DNA from: Rugalucina vietnamica
Taxonomy: Eukaryota > Mollusca > Bivalvia > Lucinida > Lucinidae
Direction: 5' to 3'
Assembly (NCBI GenBank): GCA_964017185.1
Contig: OZ024873.1
Span: forward strand, 42,952,760 to 43,016,759
DNA: 64,000 nt
The first letter of the stretch is position 1. Each line of letters begins with the position of its first letter. Positions 1 to 14,300 of the stretch are shown piece after piece. Below the pieces are notes generated by a model. That model made no database searches. It was not told the DNA's origin and saw nothing but the letters and a program-made list of their open reading frames with translations. The translations under genes were made by a program, and so were the position numbers.

Positions 1-3000
1 GCCATTAAAGGTTGCAACTGTAACGGTTAGTGCTTACATGTTGACACTAACGTTTGCAACTGTTTTAACGGTTGCAAATGCAAAGCTTAGTGTTTACGTG
101 TTGCCATTAACGGTTTTAACTACAACGCTTAGTTTTAACGTGTTGACACGGTTTTAACGGTTGCAAATGCAAAGCTTAGTATCATTAACGGTTTTAACTG
201 CAACGCTTAGTTTTAACATGTTGCCACGGTATTAACGGTTGCAAATCCAATGCTTAGTGCTAACGTGTTGCAATTAACGGTTATAACTACAACGCTTAGT
301 TTTAACGTGTTGACATGGTTTTAATGGTTGCAACTGCAAAGCTTAGTGTTTACGTGTTGTCATTAACGGTTTTAACTACAACGCTTAGTTTTAACGCATT
401 GTAACCGCAATGCTTAGTGTTAACGTGTTGTAATTAACGGTTGCAACTGCAACGCTTAGTGTAAACATGTTACCACTAATGGTTGCAACTGCAATGCTAA
501 GTGTTAACATGTTGACATAAACGGTTGCAACGTGTTAACGTGTTGAAATTAACGTAAGCAAATGCTACACTTACTGTAATGTTGAAACTAACGGTTGTAA
601 CTGCAACGCTTAGTTTTAACGTGTTGCCACTAACGCTTGCAACTGCAATGCTTAATGTTAACGTGTTGCCTTTAAAGGTTACAACTGCAACGGTTAGTGC
701 TTACATGTTAACACTAACGTTTGCAACTGCAACGCTTAGCTTTAACGTGTTGCCACTAACGCTTAATGTTAACGTGTTGCCATTAAAGGTTGCAACTGTA
801 ACGGTTAGTGCTTCCATGTTGACACTAACGTTTGCAACTGTTTTGACGGTTGCAAATGCAAAGCTTAGTGTTTACGTGTTGCCATTAACGGTTTTAACTA
901 CAACGCTTAGTTTCAACGTGTTGACACGGTTTTAACGGTTGCAAATGCAAAGCAGCTTACGTGTTGTCATTAACGGTTTTAACTGCAACGCTTAGTTTTT
1001 ACATGTTGCCACGGTATTAACGGTTGCAAATCCAATGCTTAGTGCCACTAACGCTTGCAACTGCAATGCTTAATGTTAACGTGTTGCCTTTAAAGGTTGC
1101 AACTGCAACGGTTAATGCTTACATGTTGACACTAACGTTTGCAACTGCAACGCCTAGCTTTAACGTGTTGCCACTAACGCTTAATGTTAACGTGTTGCCA
1201 TTAAAGGTTGCAACTGTAACGGTTAGTGCTTACATGTTGACACTAACGTTTGCAACTGTTTTAACGGTTGCAAATGCAAAGCTTAGTGTTTACGTGTTGC
1301 CATTAACGGTTTTAACTACAACGCTTAGTTTTAACGTGTTGACACGGTTTTAACGGTTGCAAATGCAAAGCTTAGTGTTTACGTGTTGGCATTAACTGTT
1401 TTAACTGCAACGCTTAGTTTTAACATGTTGCCACGGTATTAACGGTTGCAAATCCAATGCTTAGTGCTAACGTGTTGCAATTAACGGTTATAACTACAAC
1501 GCTTAGTTTTAACGTGTTGACATGGTTTTAATGGTTGCAACTGCAAAGCTTAGTGTTTACGTGTTGTCATTAACGGTTTTAACTACAACGCTTAGTTTTA
1601 ACGCATTGTAACCGCAATGCTTAGTGTTAACGTGTTGTAATTAACGGTTGCAACTGCAACGCTTAGTGTAAACATGTTGACACTAATGGTTGCAACTGCA
1701 ATGCTAAGTGTTAACATGTTGACATAAACGGTTGCAACGTGTTAACGTGTTGAAATTAACGTAAGCAAATGCTACACTTACTGTAATGTTGAAACTAACG
1801 GTTGTAACTGCAACGCTTAGTTTTAACGTGTTGCCACTAACGCTTGCAACTGCAATGCTTAATGTTAACGTGTTGCCTTTAAAGGTTGCAACTGCAACGG
1901 TTAGTGCTTACATGTTAACACTAACGTTTGCAACTGCAACACTTAGCTTTAACGTGTTGCCACGAACGCTTAATGTTAACGTGTTGCCATTAAAGGTTGC
2001 AACTGTAACGGTTAGTGCTTCCATGTTGACATTAACGTTTGCAACTGTTTTGACGGTTGCAAATGCATGTTGCCATTAACGGTTTTAACTACAACGCTTA
2101 GTTTCAACGTGTTGACACGGTTTTAACGATTGCAAATGCAAAGCAGCTTACGTGTTGTCATTAACGGTTTTAACTGCAACGCTTAGTTTTTACATGTTGC
2201 AACGTGTTGACACGGTTTTAATGGTTGCAAATGCAAAGCTTAGTGTTTACGTGTTGTCATTAACGGTTTTAACTGCAACGCTTAGTTTTAACATGTTGCC
2301 ACGGTATTAACGGTTGCAAATCCAATGCTTAGTGCTAACGTGTTGCAATTAACGGTTATAACTACAACGCTTAGTTTTAACGTGTTGACATGGTTTTAAT
2401 GGTTGCAAATGCAAAGCTTAGTGTTTACGTGTTGTCATTAACGGTTGCAACTGCAACGCTTAGTGTAAACATGTTGACACTAACGGTTGCAACAGTGTTG
2501 ACATAAACGGTTGCAACGTGTTAACGTGTTGAAATTAACGTAAGCAAATGCTACACTGTTATAATGTTATAACGGTTGTAACTGCAACGCTTAGATTGCT
2601 TAGTGTTAACGTGTTGCAACTGCAGCGCTTAGTGTAAACATGTTGACACTAACGGTTGCAACTGCAATGCTAAGTGTTAACATGTTGACATAAACGGTTG
2701 CAACGTTTTAACGTGTTGAAATTAACGTAAGCAAATGCTACACTTACTGTTATAATGTTGACACTTACGGTTGTAACTGCAACGCTTAGTTTTAACGTGT
2801 TGCCACTAACGCTTGCAACTGCAATGCTTAATGTTAACGTGTTGCCTTTAAAGGTTGTAACTGCAACGGTTAGTGCTTACATGTTGACACTAACGTTTGC
2901 AACTGCAACGCCTACCACTAACGCTTAATAATAACGTGTTGCATTTAAGGTTGCAACTGTAACGGTTAGTGCTTACATGTTGACAACTGTTTTAACGGTT

Positions 3001-3390
3001 GCAAATGCAAAGCTTATTGTTTACGTGTTGTCATTAACGGTTTTAACTGCAACGCTTAGTTTTAACGTGTTGCCACGGTATTAACGGTTGCAAATCCAAT
3101 GCTTAGTGCTAATGTGTTGCAATTAACGGTTATAACTACAACGCTTAGTTTTAACGTGTTGACATGGTTTTAATGGTTGCAAATGCAAAGCTTAGTGTTT
3201 ACGTGTTGTCATTAACGGTTTTAACTACAACGCTTAGTTTTAACGCATTGTAACCGCAATGCTTAGTGTTAACGTGTTGTAATTTACGGTTGCAACTGCA
3301 ACGCTTAGTGTAAACATGTTGACACTAATGGTTGCAACTGCAATGCTAAGTGTTAACATGTTGACATAAACGGTTGCAACGTGTTAACGT
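1..3390. repeat. Left, rearranged part of the satellite array
   Basis: Landmarks here are at 542, 1749, 2528, 2715 and the next at 3391, giving spacings of 1207, 779, 187 and 676 bp. This order does not match the regular series seen further right, so this part was rearranged relative to the superunits. It contains shortened blocks, such as the monomer broken near 2067 where 16 bp are missing compared with 3704-3727. It may belong to a further superunit that is cut by the window edge. Confidence 0.7.
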
Positions 3391-6300
3391 GTTGAAATTA
3401 ACGTAAGCAAATGCTACACTTACTGTAATGTTGAAACTAACGGTTGTAACTGCAACGCTTAGATTTAACGTGTTGCCACTAACGCTTGCAACTGCAATGC
3501 TTAATGTTAACGTGTTGCCTTTAAAGGTTGCAACTGCAACGGTTAGTGCTTACATGTTAACACTAACGTTTGCAACTGCAACACTTAGCTTTAACGTGTT
3601 GCCACTAACGCTTAATGTTAACGTGTTGCCATTAAAGGTTGCAACTGTAACGGTTAGTGCTTCCATGTTGACACTAACGTTTGCAACTGTTTTGACGGTT
3701 GCAAATGCAAAGCTTAGTGTTTACGTGTTGCCATTAACGGTTTTAACTACAACGCTTAGTTTCAACGTGTTGACACGGTTTTAACGGTTGCAAATGCAAA
3801 GCAGCTTACGTGTTGTCATTAACGGTTTTAACTGCAACGCTTAGTTTTTACATGTTGCCACGGTATTAACGGTTGCAAATCCAATGCTTAGTGCCACTAA
3901 CGCTTGCAACTGCAATGCTTAATGTTAACGTGTTGCCTTTAAAGGTTGCAACTGCAACGGTTAATGCTTACATGTTGACACTGACGTTTGCAACTGCAAC
4001 GCCTAGCTTTAACGTGTTGCCACTAACGCTTAATGTTAACGTGTTGCCATTAAAGGTTGCAACTGTAACGGTTAGTGCTTACATGTTGACACTAACGTTT
4101 GCAACTGTTTTAACGGTTGCAAATGCAAAGCTTAGTGTTTACGTGTTGCCATTAACGGTTTTAACTACAACGCTTAGTTTTAACGTGTTGACACGGTTTT
4201 AACTGTTGCAAATGCAAAGCTTAGTGTTTACGTGTTGGCATTAACGGTTTTAACTGCAACGCTTAGTTTTAACATGTTGCCACTAACGGTTGCAACTGCA
4301 ATGCTAAGTGTTGACATAAACGGTTGCAACGTGTTAACGTGTTGAAATTAACGTAAGCAAATGCTACACTGTTATAATGTTATAACGGTTGTAACTGCAA
4401 CGCTTAGTTTTAACGCATTGTAACCGAAATGCTTAGTGTTAACGTGTTGCAACTGCAACGCTTAGTGTAAACATGTTGACACTAACGGTTGCAACTGCAA
4501 TGCTAAGTGTTAACATGTTGACATAAACGGTTGCAACGTTTTAACGTGTTGAAATTAACGTAAGCAAATGCTACACTTACTGTTATAATGTTGACACTTA
4601 CGGTTGTAACTGCAACGCTTAGTTTTAACGTGTTGCCACTAACGCTTGCAACTGCAATGCTTAATGTTAACGTGTTGCCTTTAAAGGTTGTAACTGCAAC
4701 GGTTAGTGCTTACATGTTGACACTAACGTTTGCAACTGCAACGCTTAGCTTTAACGTGTTGCCACTAACGCTTAATGTTAACGTGTTGCATTTAAGGTTG
4801 AACTGTAACGGTTAGTGCTTACATGTTGACACTAACGTTTGCAACTGTTTTAACGGTTGCAAATGCAAAGCTTAGTGTTTACGTGTTGTCATTAACGGTT
4901 TTAACTGCAACGCTTAGTTTTAGCGTGTTGCCACGGTATTAACGGTTGCAAATCCAATGCTTAGTGCTAATGTGTTGCAATTAACTGTTATAACTACAAC
5001 GCTTAGTTTTAACGTGTTGACATGGTTTTAATGGTTGCAAATGCAAAGCTTAGTGTTTACGTGTTGTCATTAACGGTTTTAACTACAACGCTTAGTTTTA
5101 ACGCATTGTAACCGCAATGCTTAGTGTTAACGTGTTGTCATTAACGGTTGCAACTGCAACGCTTAGTGTAAACATGTTGACACTAACGGTTGCAACTGCA
5201 ATGCTAAGTGTTAACATGTTGGCATAAACGGTTGCAACGTGTTAACGTGTTGAAATTAACGTAAACGAATGTTACACTTACTGTAATGTTGACACTAACG
5301 GTTGTAACTGCAACGCTTAGTTTTAACGTGTTGCCACTAACGCTTGCAACTGCAATGCTTAATGTTAACGTGTTGCCTTTAAAGGTTGCAACTGCAACGG
5401 TTAATGCTTACATGTTGACACTAACGTTTGCAACTGCAACGCTTAGCTTTAACGTGTTGCCACTAACGCTTAATGTTAACGTGTTGCCATTAAAGGTTGC
5501 AACTGTAACGGTTAGTGCTTACATGTTGACACTAACGTTTGCAACTGTTTTAACGGTTGCAAATGCAAAGCTTAGTGTTTACGTGTTGCCATTAACGGTT
5601 TTAACTACAACGCTTATCTTTAACGTGTTGACACGGTTTTAACGGTTGCAAATGCAAAGCTTAGTGTTTACGTGTTGTCATTAACGGTTTTAACTGCAAC
5701 GCTTAGTTTTAACATGTTGCCACGGTATTAACGGTTGCAAATCCAATGCTTAGTGCTAACGTGTTGCAATTAACGGTTATAACTACAACGCTTAGTTTTA
5801 ACGTGTTGACATGGTTTTAATGGTTACAACTGCAAAGCTTAGTGTTTACGTGTTGTCATTAACGGTTTTAACTACAACGCTTAGTTTTAACGCATTGTAA
5901 CCGCAATGCTTAGTGTTAACGTGTTGTAATTAACGGTTGCAACTGCAACGCTTAGTGTAAACATGTTGACACTAATGGTTGCAACTGCAATGCTAAGTGT
6001 TAACATGTTGACATAAACGGTTGCAACGTGTTAACGTGTTGAAATTAACGTAAGCAAATGCTACACTTACTGTAATGTTGAAACTAATGGTTGTACCTGC
6101 AACGCTTAGTTTTAACGTGTTGCCACTAACGCTTGCAACTGCAATGCTTAATCTTAACGTGTTGCCTTTAAAGGTTGCAACTGCAACGGTTAGTGCTTAC
6201 ATGTTAACACTAACGTTTGCAACTGCAACACTTAGCTTTAACGTGTTGCCACTAACGCTTAATGTTAACGTGTTGCCATTAAAGGTTGCAACTGTAACGG

Positions 6301-9300
6301 TTAGTGCTTGCGTGTTGCCATTAACGGTTTTAACTACAACGCTTAGTTTCAACGTGTTGACACGGTTTTAACGGTTGCAAATGCAAAGCAGCTTACGTGT
6401 TGTCATTAACGGTTTTAACTGCAACGCTTAGTTTTTACATGTTGCCACGGTATTAACGGTTGCAAATCCAATGCTTAGTGCCACTAACGCTTGCTTAATG
6501 TTAACGTGTTGCCTTTAAAGGTTGCAACTGCAACGGTTAATGCTTACATGTTGACACTAACATTTGCAACTGCAACGCCTAGCTTTAACGTGTTGCCACT
6601 AACGCTTAATGTTAACGTGTTGCCATTAAAGGTTGCAACTGTAACGGTTAGTGCTTACATGTTGACACTAACGTTTGCAACTGTTTTAACGGTTGCAAAT
6701 GCAAAGCTTAGTGTTTACGTGTTGCCATTAACGGTTTTAACTACAACGCTTAGTTTTAACGTGTTGACACGGTTTTAACTGTTGCAAATGCAAAGCTTAG
6801 TGTTTACGTGTTGGCATTAACGGTTTTAACTGCAACGCTTAGTTTTAACATGTTGCCACGGTATTAACGGTTGCAAATCCAATGCTTAGTGCTAACGTGT
6901 TGCAATTAACGGTTATAACTACAACGCTTAGTTTTAACGTGTTGACATGGTTTTAATAGTTGCAAATGCAAAGCTTAGTGTTTACGTGTTGTCATTAACG
7001 GTTTTAACTGCAACGCTTAGTTTTAACGTGTTGCCACGGTATTAACGGTTGCAAATCCAATGCTTAGTGCTAATGTGTTGCAATTAACGGTTATAACTAC
7101 AACGCTTAGTTTTAACGTGTTGGCATGGTTTTAATGGTTGCAAATGCAAAGCTTAGTGTTTACGTGTTGTCATTAACGGTTTTAACTACAACGCTTTGTT
7201 TTAACGCATTGTAACCGCAATGCTTAGTGTCAACGTGTTGTCATTAACGGTTGCAACTGCAACGCTTAGTGTAAACATGTTGACACTAACGGTTGCAACT
7301 GCAATGCTAAGTGTTAACATGTTGACATTAAACGGTTGCAACGTGTTAACGTGTTGAAATTAACGTAAGCAAATGCTACACTTACTGTTATGTTGACACT
7401 AACGGTTGTAACTGCAACGCTTAGTTTTACTAACGCTTGCAACTGCAATGCTTAATGTTAACGTGTTGCCATTAAAGGTTACAACTGCAAGGGTTAGTGC
7501 TTACATGTTGACACTAACGTTTGCAACTGCAACGCTTAGCTTTAACGTGTTGCCACTAACGCTTAATGTTAACGTCTTCCCATTAAAGGTTGCAACTCTA
7601 ACGGTTAGTGCTTACATGTTGACACTAACGTTTGCAACTGTTTTAACGGTTGCAAATGCAAAGCTTAGTGTTTACGTATTGCCATTAACGGTTTTAACTA
7701 CAACGCTTAGTTTTAACGTGTTGACACGGTATTAACGGTTGCAAATCCAATGCTTAGTGCTAACGTGTTGCAATTAACGGTTATAACTACAACGCTTAGT
7801 TTTAACGTGTTGACATGGTTTTAATGGTTGCAAATGCAAAGCTTAGTGTTTACGTGTTGTCATTAACGGTTGCAACTGCAACGCTTAGTGTAAACATGTT
7901 GACACTAACGGTTGCAACTGCAATGCTAAGTGTTGACATAAACGGTTGCAACGTGTTAACGTGTTGAAATTAACGTAAGCAAATGCTACACTGTTATAAT
8001 GTTATAACGGTTGTAACTGCAACGCTTAGTTTTAACGCATTGTAACCGAAATGCTTAGTGTTAACGTGTTGCAACTGCAACGCTTAGTGTAAACATGTTG
8101 ACACTAACGGTTGCAACTGCAATGCTAAGTGTTAACATGTTGACATAAACGGTTGCAACGTTTTAACGTGTTGAAATTAACGTAAGCAAATGCTACACTT
8201 ACTGTTATAATGTTGACACTTACGGTTGTAACTGCAACGCTTAGTTTTAACGTGTTGTCACTAACGCTTGCAACTGCAATGCTTAATGTTAACGTGTTGC
8301 CTTTAAAGGTTGTAACTGCAACGGTTAGTGCTTACATGTTGACACTAACGTTTGCAACTGCAACGCTTAGCTTTAACGTGTTGCCACTAATGCTTAATGT
8401 TAACGTGTTGTATTTAAGGTTGCAACTGTAACGGTTAGTGCTTACATGTTGACACTAACGTTTGCAACTGTTTTAACGGTTGCAAATGCAAAGCTTAGTG
8501 TTTACGTGTTGTCATTAACGGTTTTAACTGCAACGCTTAGTTTTAACATGTTGCCACGGTATTAACGGTTGCAAATCCAATGCTTAGTGCTAATGTGTTG
8601 CAATTAACGGTTATAACTACAACGCTTAGTTTTACCGTGTTGACATGGTTTTAATGGTTGCAACTGCAAAGCTTAGTGTTTACGTGTTGTCATTAACGGT
8701 TTTAACTACAACGCTTAGTTTTAACGCATTGTAACCGCAATGCTTAGTGTTAACGTGTTGTAATTAACGGTTGCAACTGCAACGCTTAGTGTAAACATGT
8801 TGACACTAATGGTTGCAACTGCAATGCTAAGTGTTAACATGTTGACATAAACGGTTGCAACGTGTTAACGTGTTGAAATTAACGTAAGCAAATGCTACAC
8901 TTACTGTAATGTTGAAACTAACGGTTGTAACTGCAACGCTTAGTTTTAACGTGTTGCCACTAACGCTTGCAACTGCAATGCTTAATGTTAACGTGTTGCC
9001 TTTAAAGGTTGCAACTGCAACGGTTAGTGCTTACATGTTAACACTAACGTTTGCAACTGCAACACTTAGCTTTAACGTGTTGCCACTAACGCTTAATGTT
9101 AACGTGTTGCCATTAAAGGTTGCAACTGTAACGGTTAGTGCTTCCATGTTGACACTAACGTTTGCAACTGTTTTGACGGTTGCAAATGCAAAGCTTAGTG
9201 TTTACGTGTTGCCATTAACGGTTTTAACTACAACGCTTAGTTTCAACGTGTTGACACGGTTTTAACGATTGCAAATGCAAAGCAGCTTACGTGTTGTCAT

Positions 9301-11376
9301 TAACGGTTTTAACTGCAACGCTTAGTTTTTACATGTTGCAACGTGTTGACACGGTTTTAATGGTTGCAAATGCAAAGCTTAGTGTTTACGTGTTGTCATT
9401 AACGGTTTTAACTGCAACGCTTAGTTTTAACATGTTGCCACGGTATTAACGGTTGCAAATCCAATGCTTAGTGCTAACGTGTTGCAATTAACGGTTATAA
9501 CTACAACGCTTAGTTTTAACGTGTTGACATGGTTTTAATGGTTGCAAATGCAAAGCTTAGTGTTTACGTGTTGTCATTAACGGTTGCAACTGCAACGCTT
9601 AGTGTAAACATGTTGACACTAACGGTTGCAACTGCAATGCTAAGTGTTGACATAAACGGTTGCAACGTGTTAACGTGTTGAAATTAACGTAAGCAAATGC
9701 TACACTGTTATAATGTTATAACGGTTGTAACTGCAACGCTTAGTTTTAACGCATTGTAACCGAAATGCTTAGTGTTAACGTGTTGCAACTGCAACGCTTA
9801 GTGTAAACATGTTGACACTAACGGTTGCAACTGCAATGCTAAGTGTTAACATGTTGACATAAACGGTTGCAACGTTTTAACGTGTTGAAATTAACGTAAG
9901 CAAATGCTACACTTACTGTTATAATGTTGACACTTACGGTTGTAACTGCAACGCTTAGTTTTAACGTGTTGCCACTAACGCTTGCAACTGCAATGCTTAA
10001 TGTTAACGTGTTGCCTTTAAAGGTTGTAACTGCAACGGTTAGTGCTTACATGTTGACACTAACGTTTGCAACTGCAACGCCTAGCTTTAACGTGTTGCCA
10101 CTAACGCTTAATAATAACGTGTTGCATTTAAGGTTGCAACTGTAACGGTTAGTGCTTACATGTTGACACTAACGTTTGCAACTGTTTTAACGGTTGCAAA
10201 TGCAAAGCTTATTGTTTACGTGTTGTCATTAACGGTTTTAACTGCAACGCTTAGTTTTAACGTGTTGCCACGGTATTAACGGTTGCAAATCCAATGCTTA
10301 GTGCTAATGTGTTGCAATTAACGGTTATAAACTACAACGCTTAGTTTTAACGTGTTGACATGGTTTTAATGGTTGCAAATGCAAAGCTTAGTGTTTACGT
10401 GTTGTCATTAACGGTTTTAACTACAACGCTTAGTTTTAACGCATTGTAACCGCAATGCTTAGTGTTAACGTGTTGTCATTAACGGTTCCAACTGCAACGC
10501 TTAGTGTAAACATGTTGACACTAACGGTTGCAACTGCAATGCTAAGTGTTAACATGTTGACATTAAACGGTTGCAACGTGTTAACGTGTTGAAATTAACG
10601 TAAGCAAATGCTACACTTACTGTTATGTTGACACTAACGGTTGTAACTGCAACGCTTAGTTTTAACGTGTTGCCAATAACGCTTGCAACTGCAATGCTTA
10701 ATGTTAACGTGTTGCCTTTAAAGGTTACAGCTGCAAGGGTTAGTGCTTACATGTTGACACTAACGTTTGCAACTGCAACGCTTAGCTTTAACGTGTTGCC
10801 ACTAACGCTTAATGTTAACGTCTTCCCATTAAAGGTTGCAACTCTAACGGTTAGTGCTTACATGTTGACACTAACGTTTGCAACTGTTTTAACGGTTGCA
10901 AATGCAAAGCTTAGTGTTTACGTATTGCCATTAACGGTTTTAACTACAACGCTTAGTTTTAACGTGTTGACACGGTTTTAATGGTTGCAAATGCAAAGCT
11001 TAGTGTTTACGTGTTGTCATTAACGGTTTTAACTGCAACGCTTAGTTTTAACATGTTGCCACGGTATTAACGGTTGCAAATCCAATGCTTAGTGCTAACG
11101 TGTTGCAATTAACGGTTATAACTACAACGCTTAGTTTTAACGTGTTGACATGGTTTTAATGGTTGCAAATGCAAAGCTTAGTGTTTACGTGTTGTCATTA
11201 ACGGTTTTAACTACAACGCTTAGTTTTAACGCATTGTAACCGCAATGCTTAGTGTTAACGTGTTGTAATTAACCGTTGCAACTGCAACGCTTAGTGTAAA
11301 CATGTTGACACTAATGGTTGCAACTGCAATGCTAAGTGTTAACATGTTGACATAAACGGTTGCAACGTGTTAACGT
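3391..11376. repeat. Satellite superunit A (7,986 bp)
   Basis: Landmark spacings are 950, 207, 701, 789, 1314, 610, 207, 703, 805, 207, 704 and 789 bp. The first five and last five spacings are repeated nearly exactly in the next superunit. Private differences from superunit B include a 12-bp loss near 6492 and a full-length block near 6121, where superunit B has lost 12 bp. It keeps an 831-bp stretch (610+207+703 replacing 689) that superunit B lacks. Confidence 0.85.
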
Positions 11377-14300
11377 GTTGAAATTAACGTAAGCAAATGC
11401 TACACTTACTGTAATGTTGAAACTAACGGTTGTAACTGCAACGCTTAGTTTTAACGTGTTGCCACTAACGCTTGCAACTGCAATGCTTAATGTTAACGTG
11501 TTGCCTTTAAAGGTTGCAACTGCAACGGTTAGTGCTTACATGTTGACACTAACGTTTGCAACTGCAACACTTAGCTTTAACGTGTTGCCACTAACGCTTA
11601 ATGTTAACGTGTTGCCATTAAAGGTTGCAACTGTAACGGTTAGTGCTTCCATGTTGACACTAACGTTTGCAACTGTTTTGACGGTTGCAAATGCAAAGCT
11701 TAGTGTTTACGTGTTGCCATTAACGGTTTTAACTACAACGCTTAGTTTCAACGTGTTGACACGGTTTTAACGGTTGCAAATGCAAAGCAGCTTACGTGTT
11801 GTCATTAACGGTTTTAACTGCAACGCTTAGTTTTTACATGTTGCCACGGTATTAACGGTTGCAAATCCAATGCTTAGTGCCACTAACGCTTGCAACTGCA
11901 ATGCTTAATGTTAATGTGTTGCCTTTAAAGGTTGCAACTGCAACGGTTAATGCTTACATGTTGACACTAACGTTTGCAACTGCAACGCCTAGCTTTAACG
12001 TGTTGCCACTAACGCTTAATGTTAACGTGTTGCCATTAAAGGTTGCAACTGTAAAAGTTAGTGCTTACATGTTGACACTAACGTTTGCAACTGTTTTAAC
12101 GGTTGCAAATGCAAAGCTTAGTGTTTACGTGTTGCCATTAACGGTTTTAACTACAACGCTTAGTTTTAACGTGTTGACACGGTTTTAACTGTTGCAAATG
12201 CAAAGCTTAGTGTTTACGTGTTGGCATTAACGTGTTTACGTGTTGGCATTTAACTGCAACGCTTAGTTTTAACATGTTGCCACTAACGGTTGCAACTGCA
12301 ATGCTAAGTGTTGACATAAACGGTTGCAACGTGTTAACGTGTTGAAATTAACGTAAGCAAATGCTACACTGTTATAATGTTATAACGGTTGTAACTGCAA
12401 CGCTTAGTTTTAACGCATTGTAACCGAAATGCTTAGTGTTAACGTGTTGCAACTGCAACGCTTAGTGTAAACATGTTGACACTAACGGTTGCAACTGCAA
12501 TGCTAAGTGTTAACATGTTGACATAAACGGTTGCAACGTTTTAACGTGTTGAAATTAACGTAAGCAAATGCTACACTTACTGTTATAATGTTGACACTTA
12601 CGGTTGTAACTGCAACGCTTAGTTTTAACGTGTTGCCACTAACGCTTGCAACTGCAATGCTTAATGTTAACGTGTTGCCTTTAAAGGTTGTAACTGCAAC
12701 GGTTAGTGCTTACATGTTGACACTAACGTTTGCAACTGCAACGCTTAGCTTTAACGTGTTGCCACTAACGCTTAATGTTAACGTGTTGCATTTAAGGTTG
12801 AATTGTAACGGTTAGTGCTTACATGTTGACACTAACGTTTGCAACTGTTTTAACGGTTGCAAATGCAAAGCTTAGTGTTTACGTGTTGTCATTAACGGTT
12901 TTAACTGCAACGCTTAGTTTTAACGTGTTGCCACGGTATTAACGGTTGCAAATCCAATGCTTAGTGCTAATGTGTTGCAATTAACTGTTATAACTACAAC
13001 GCTTAGTTTTAACGTGTTGACATGGTTTTAATGGTTGCAAATGCAAAGCTTAGTGTTTACGTGTTGTCATTAACGGTTTTAACTACAACGCTTAGTTTTA
13101 ACGCATTGTAACCGCAATGCTTAGTGTTAACGTGTTGTCATTAACGGTTGCAACTGCAACGCTTAGTGTAAACATGTTGACACTAACGGTTGCAACTGCA
13201 ATGCTAAGTGTTAACATGTTGACATAAACGGTTGCAACGTGTTAACGTGTTGAAATTAACGTAAACGAATGTTACACTTACTGTAATGTTGACACTAACG
13301 GTTGTAACTGCAACGCTTAGTTTTAACGTGTTGCCACTAACGCTTGCAACTGCAATGCTTAATGTTAACGTGTTGCCTTTAAAGGTTGCAACTGCAACGG
13401 TTAATGCTTACATGTTGACACTAACGTTTGCAACTGCAACGCTTAGCTTTAACGTGTTGCCACTAACGCTTAATGTTAACGTGTTGCCATTAAAGGTTGC
13501 AACTGTAACGGTTAGTGCTTACATGTTGACACTAACGTTCGCAACTGTTTTAACGGTTGCAAATGCAAAGCTTAGTGTTTACGTGTTGCCATTAACGGTT
13601 TTAACTACAACGCTTAGTTTTAACGTGTTGACACGGTTTTAACGGTTGCAAATGCAAAGCTTAGTGTTTACGTGTTGTCATTAACGGTTTTAACTGCAAC
13701 GCTTAGTTTTAACATGTTGCCACGGTATTAACGGTTGCAAATCCAATGCTTAGTGCTAACGTGTTGCAATTAACGGTTATAACTACAACGCTTAGTTTTA
13801 ACGTGTTGACATGGTTTTAATGGTTACAACTGCAAAGCTTAGTGTTTACGTGTTGTCATTAACGGTTTTAACTACAACGCTTAGTTTTAACGCATTGTAA
13901 CCGCAATGCTTAGTGTTAACGTGTTGTAATTAACGGTTGCAACTGCAACGCTTAGTGTAAACATGTTGACACTAATGGTTGCAACTGCAATGCTAAGTGT
14001 TAACATGTTGACATAAACGGTTGCAACGTGTTAACGTGTTGAAATTAACGTAAGCAAATGCTACACTTACTGTAATGTTGAAACTAATGGTTGTACCTGC
14101 AACGCTTAGTTTTAACGTGTTGCTAACTGCAATGCTTAATCTTAACGTGTTGCCTTTAAAGGTTGCAACTGCAACGGTTAGTGCTTACATGTTAACACTA
14201 ACGTTTGCAACTGCAACACTTAGCTTTAACGTGTTGCCACTAACGCTTAATGTTAACGTGTTGCCATTAAAGGTTGCAACTGTAACGGTTAGTGCTTGCG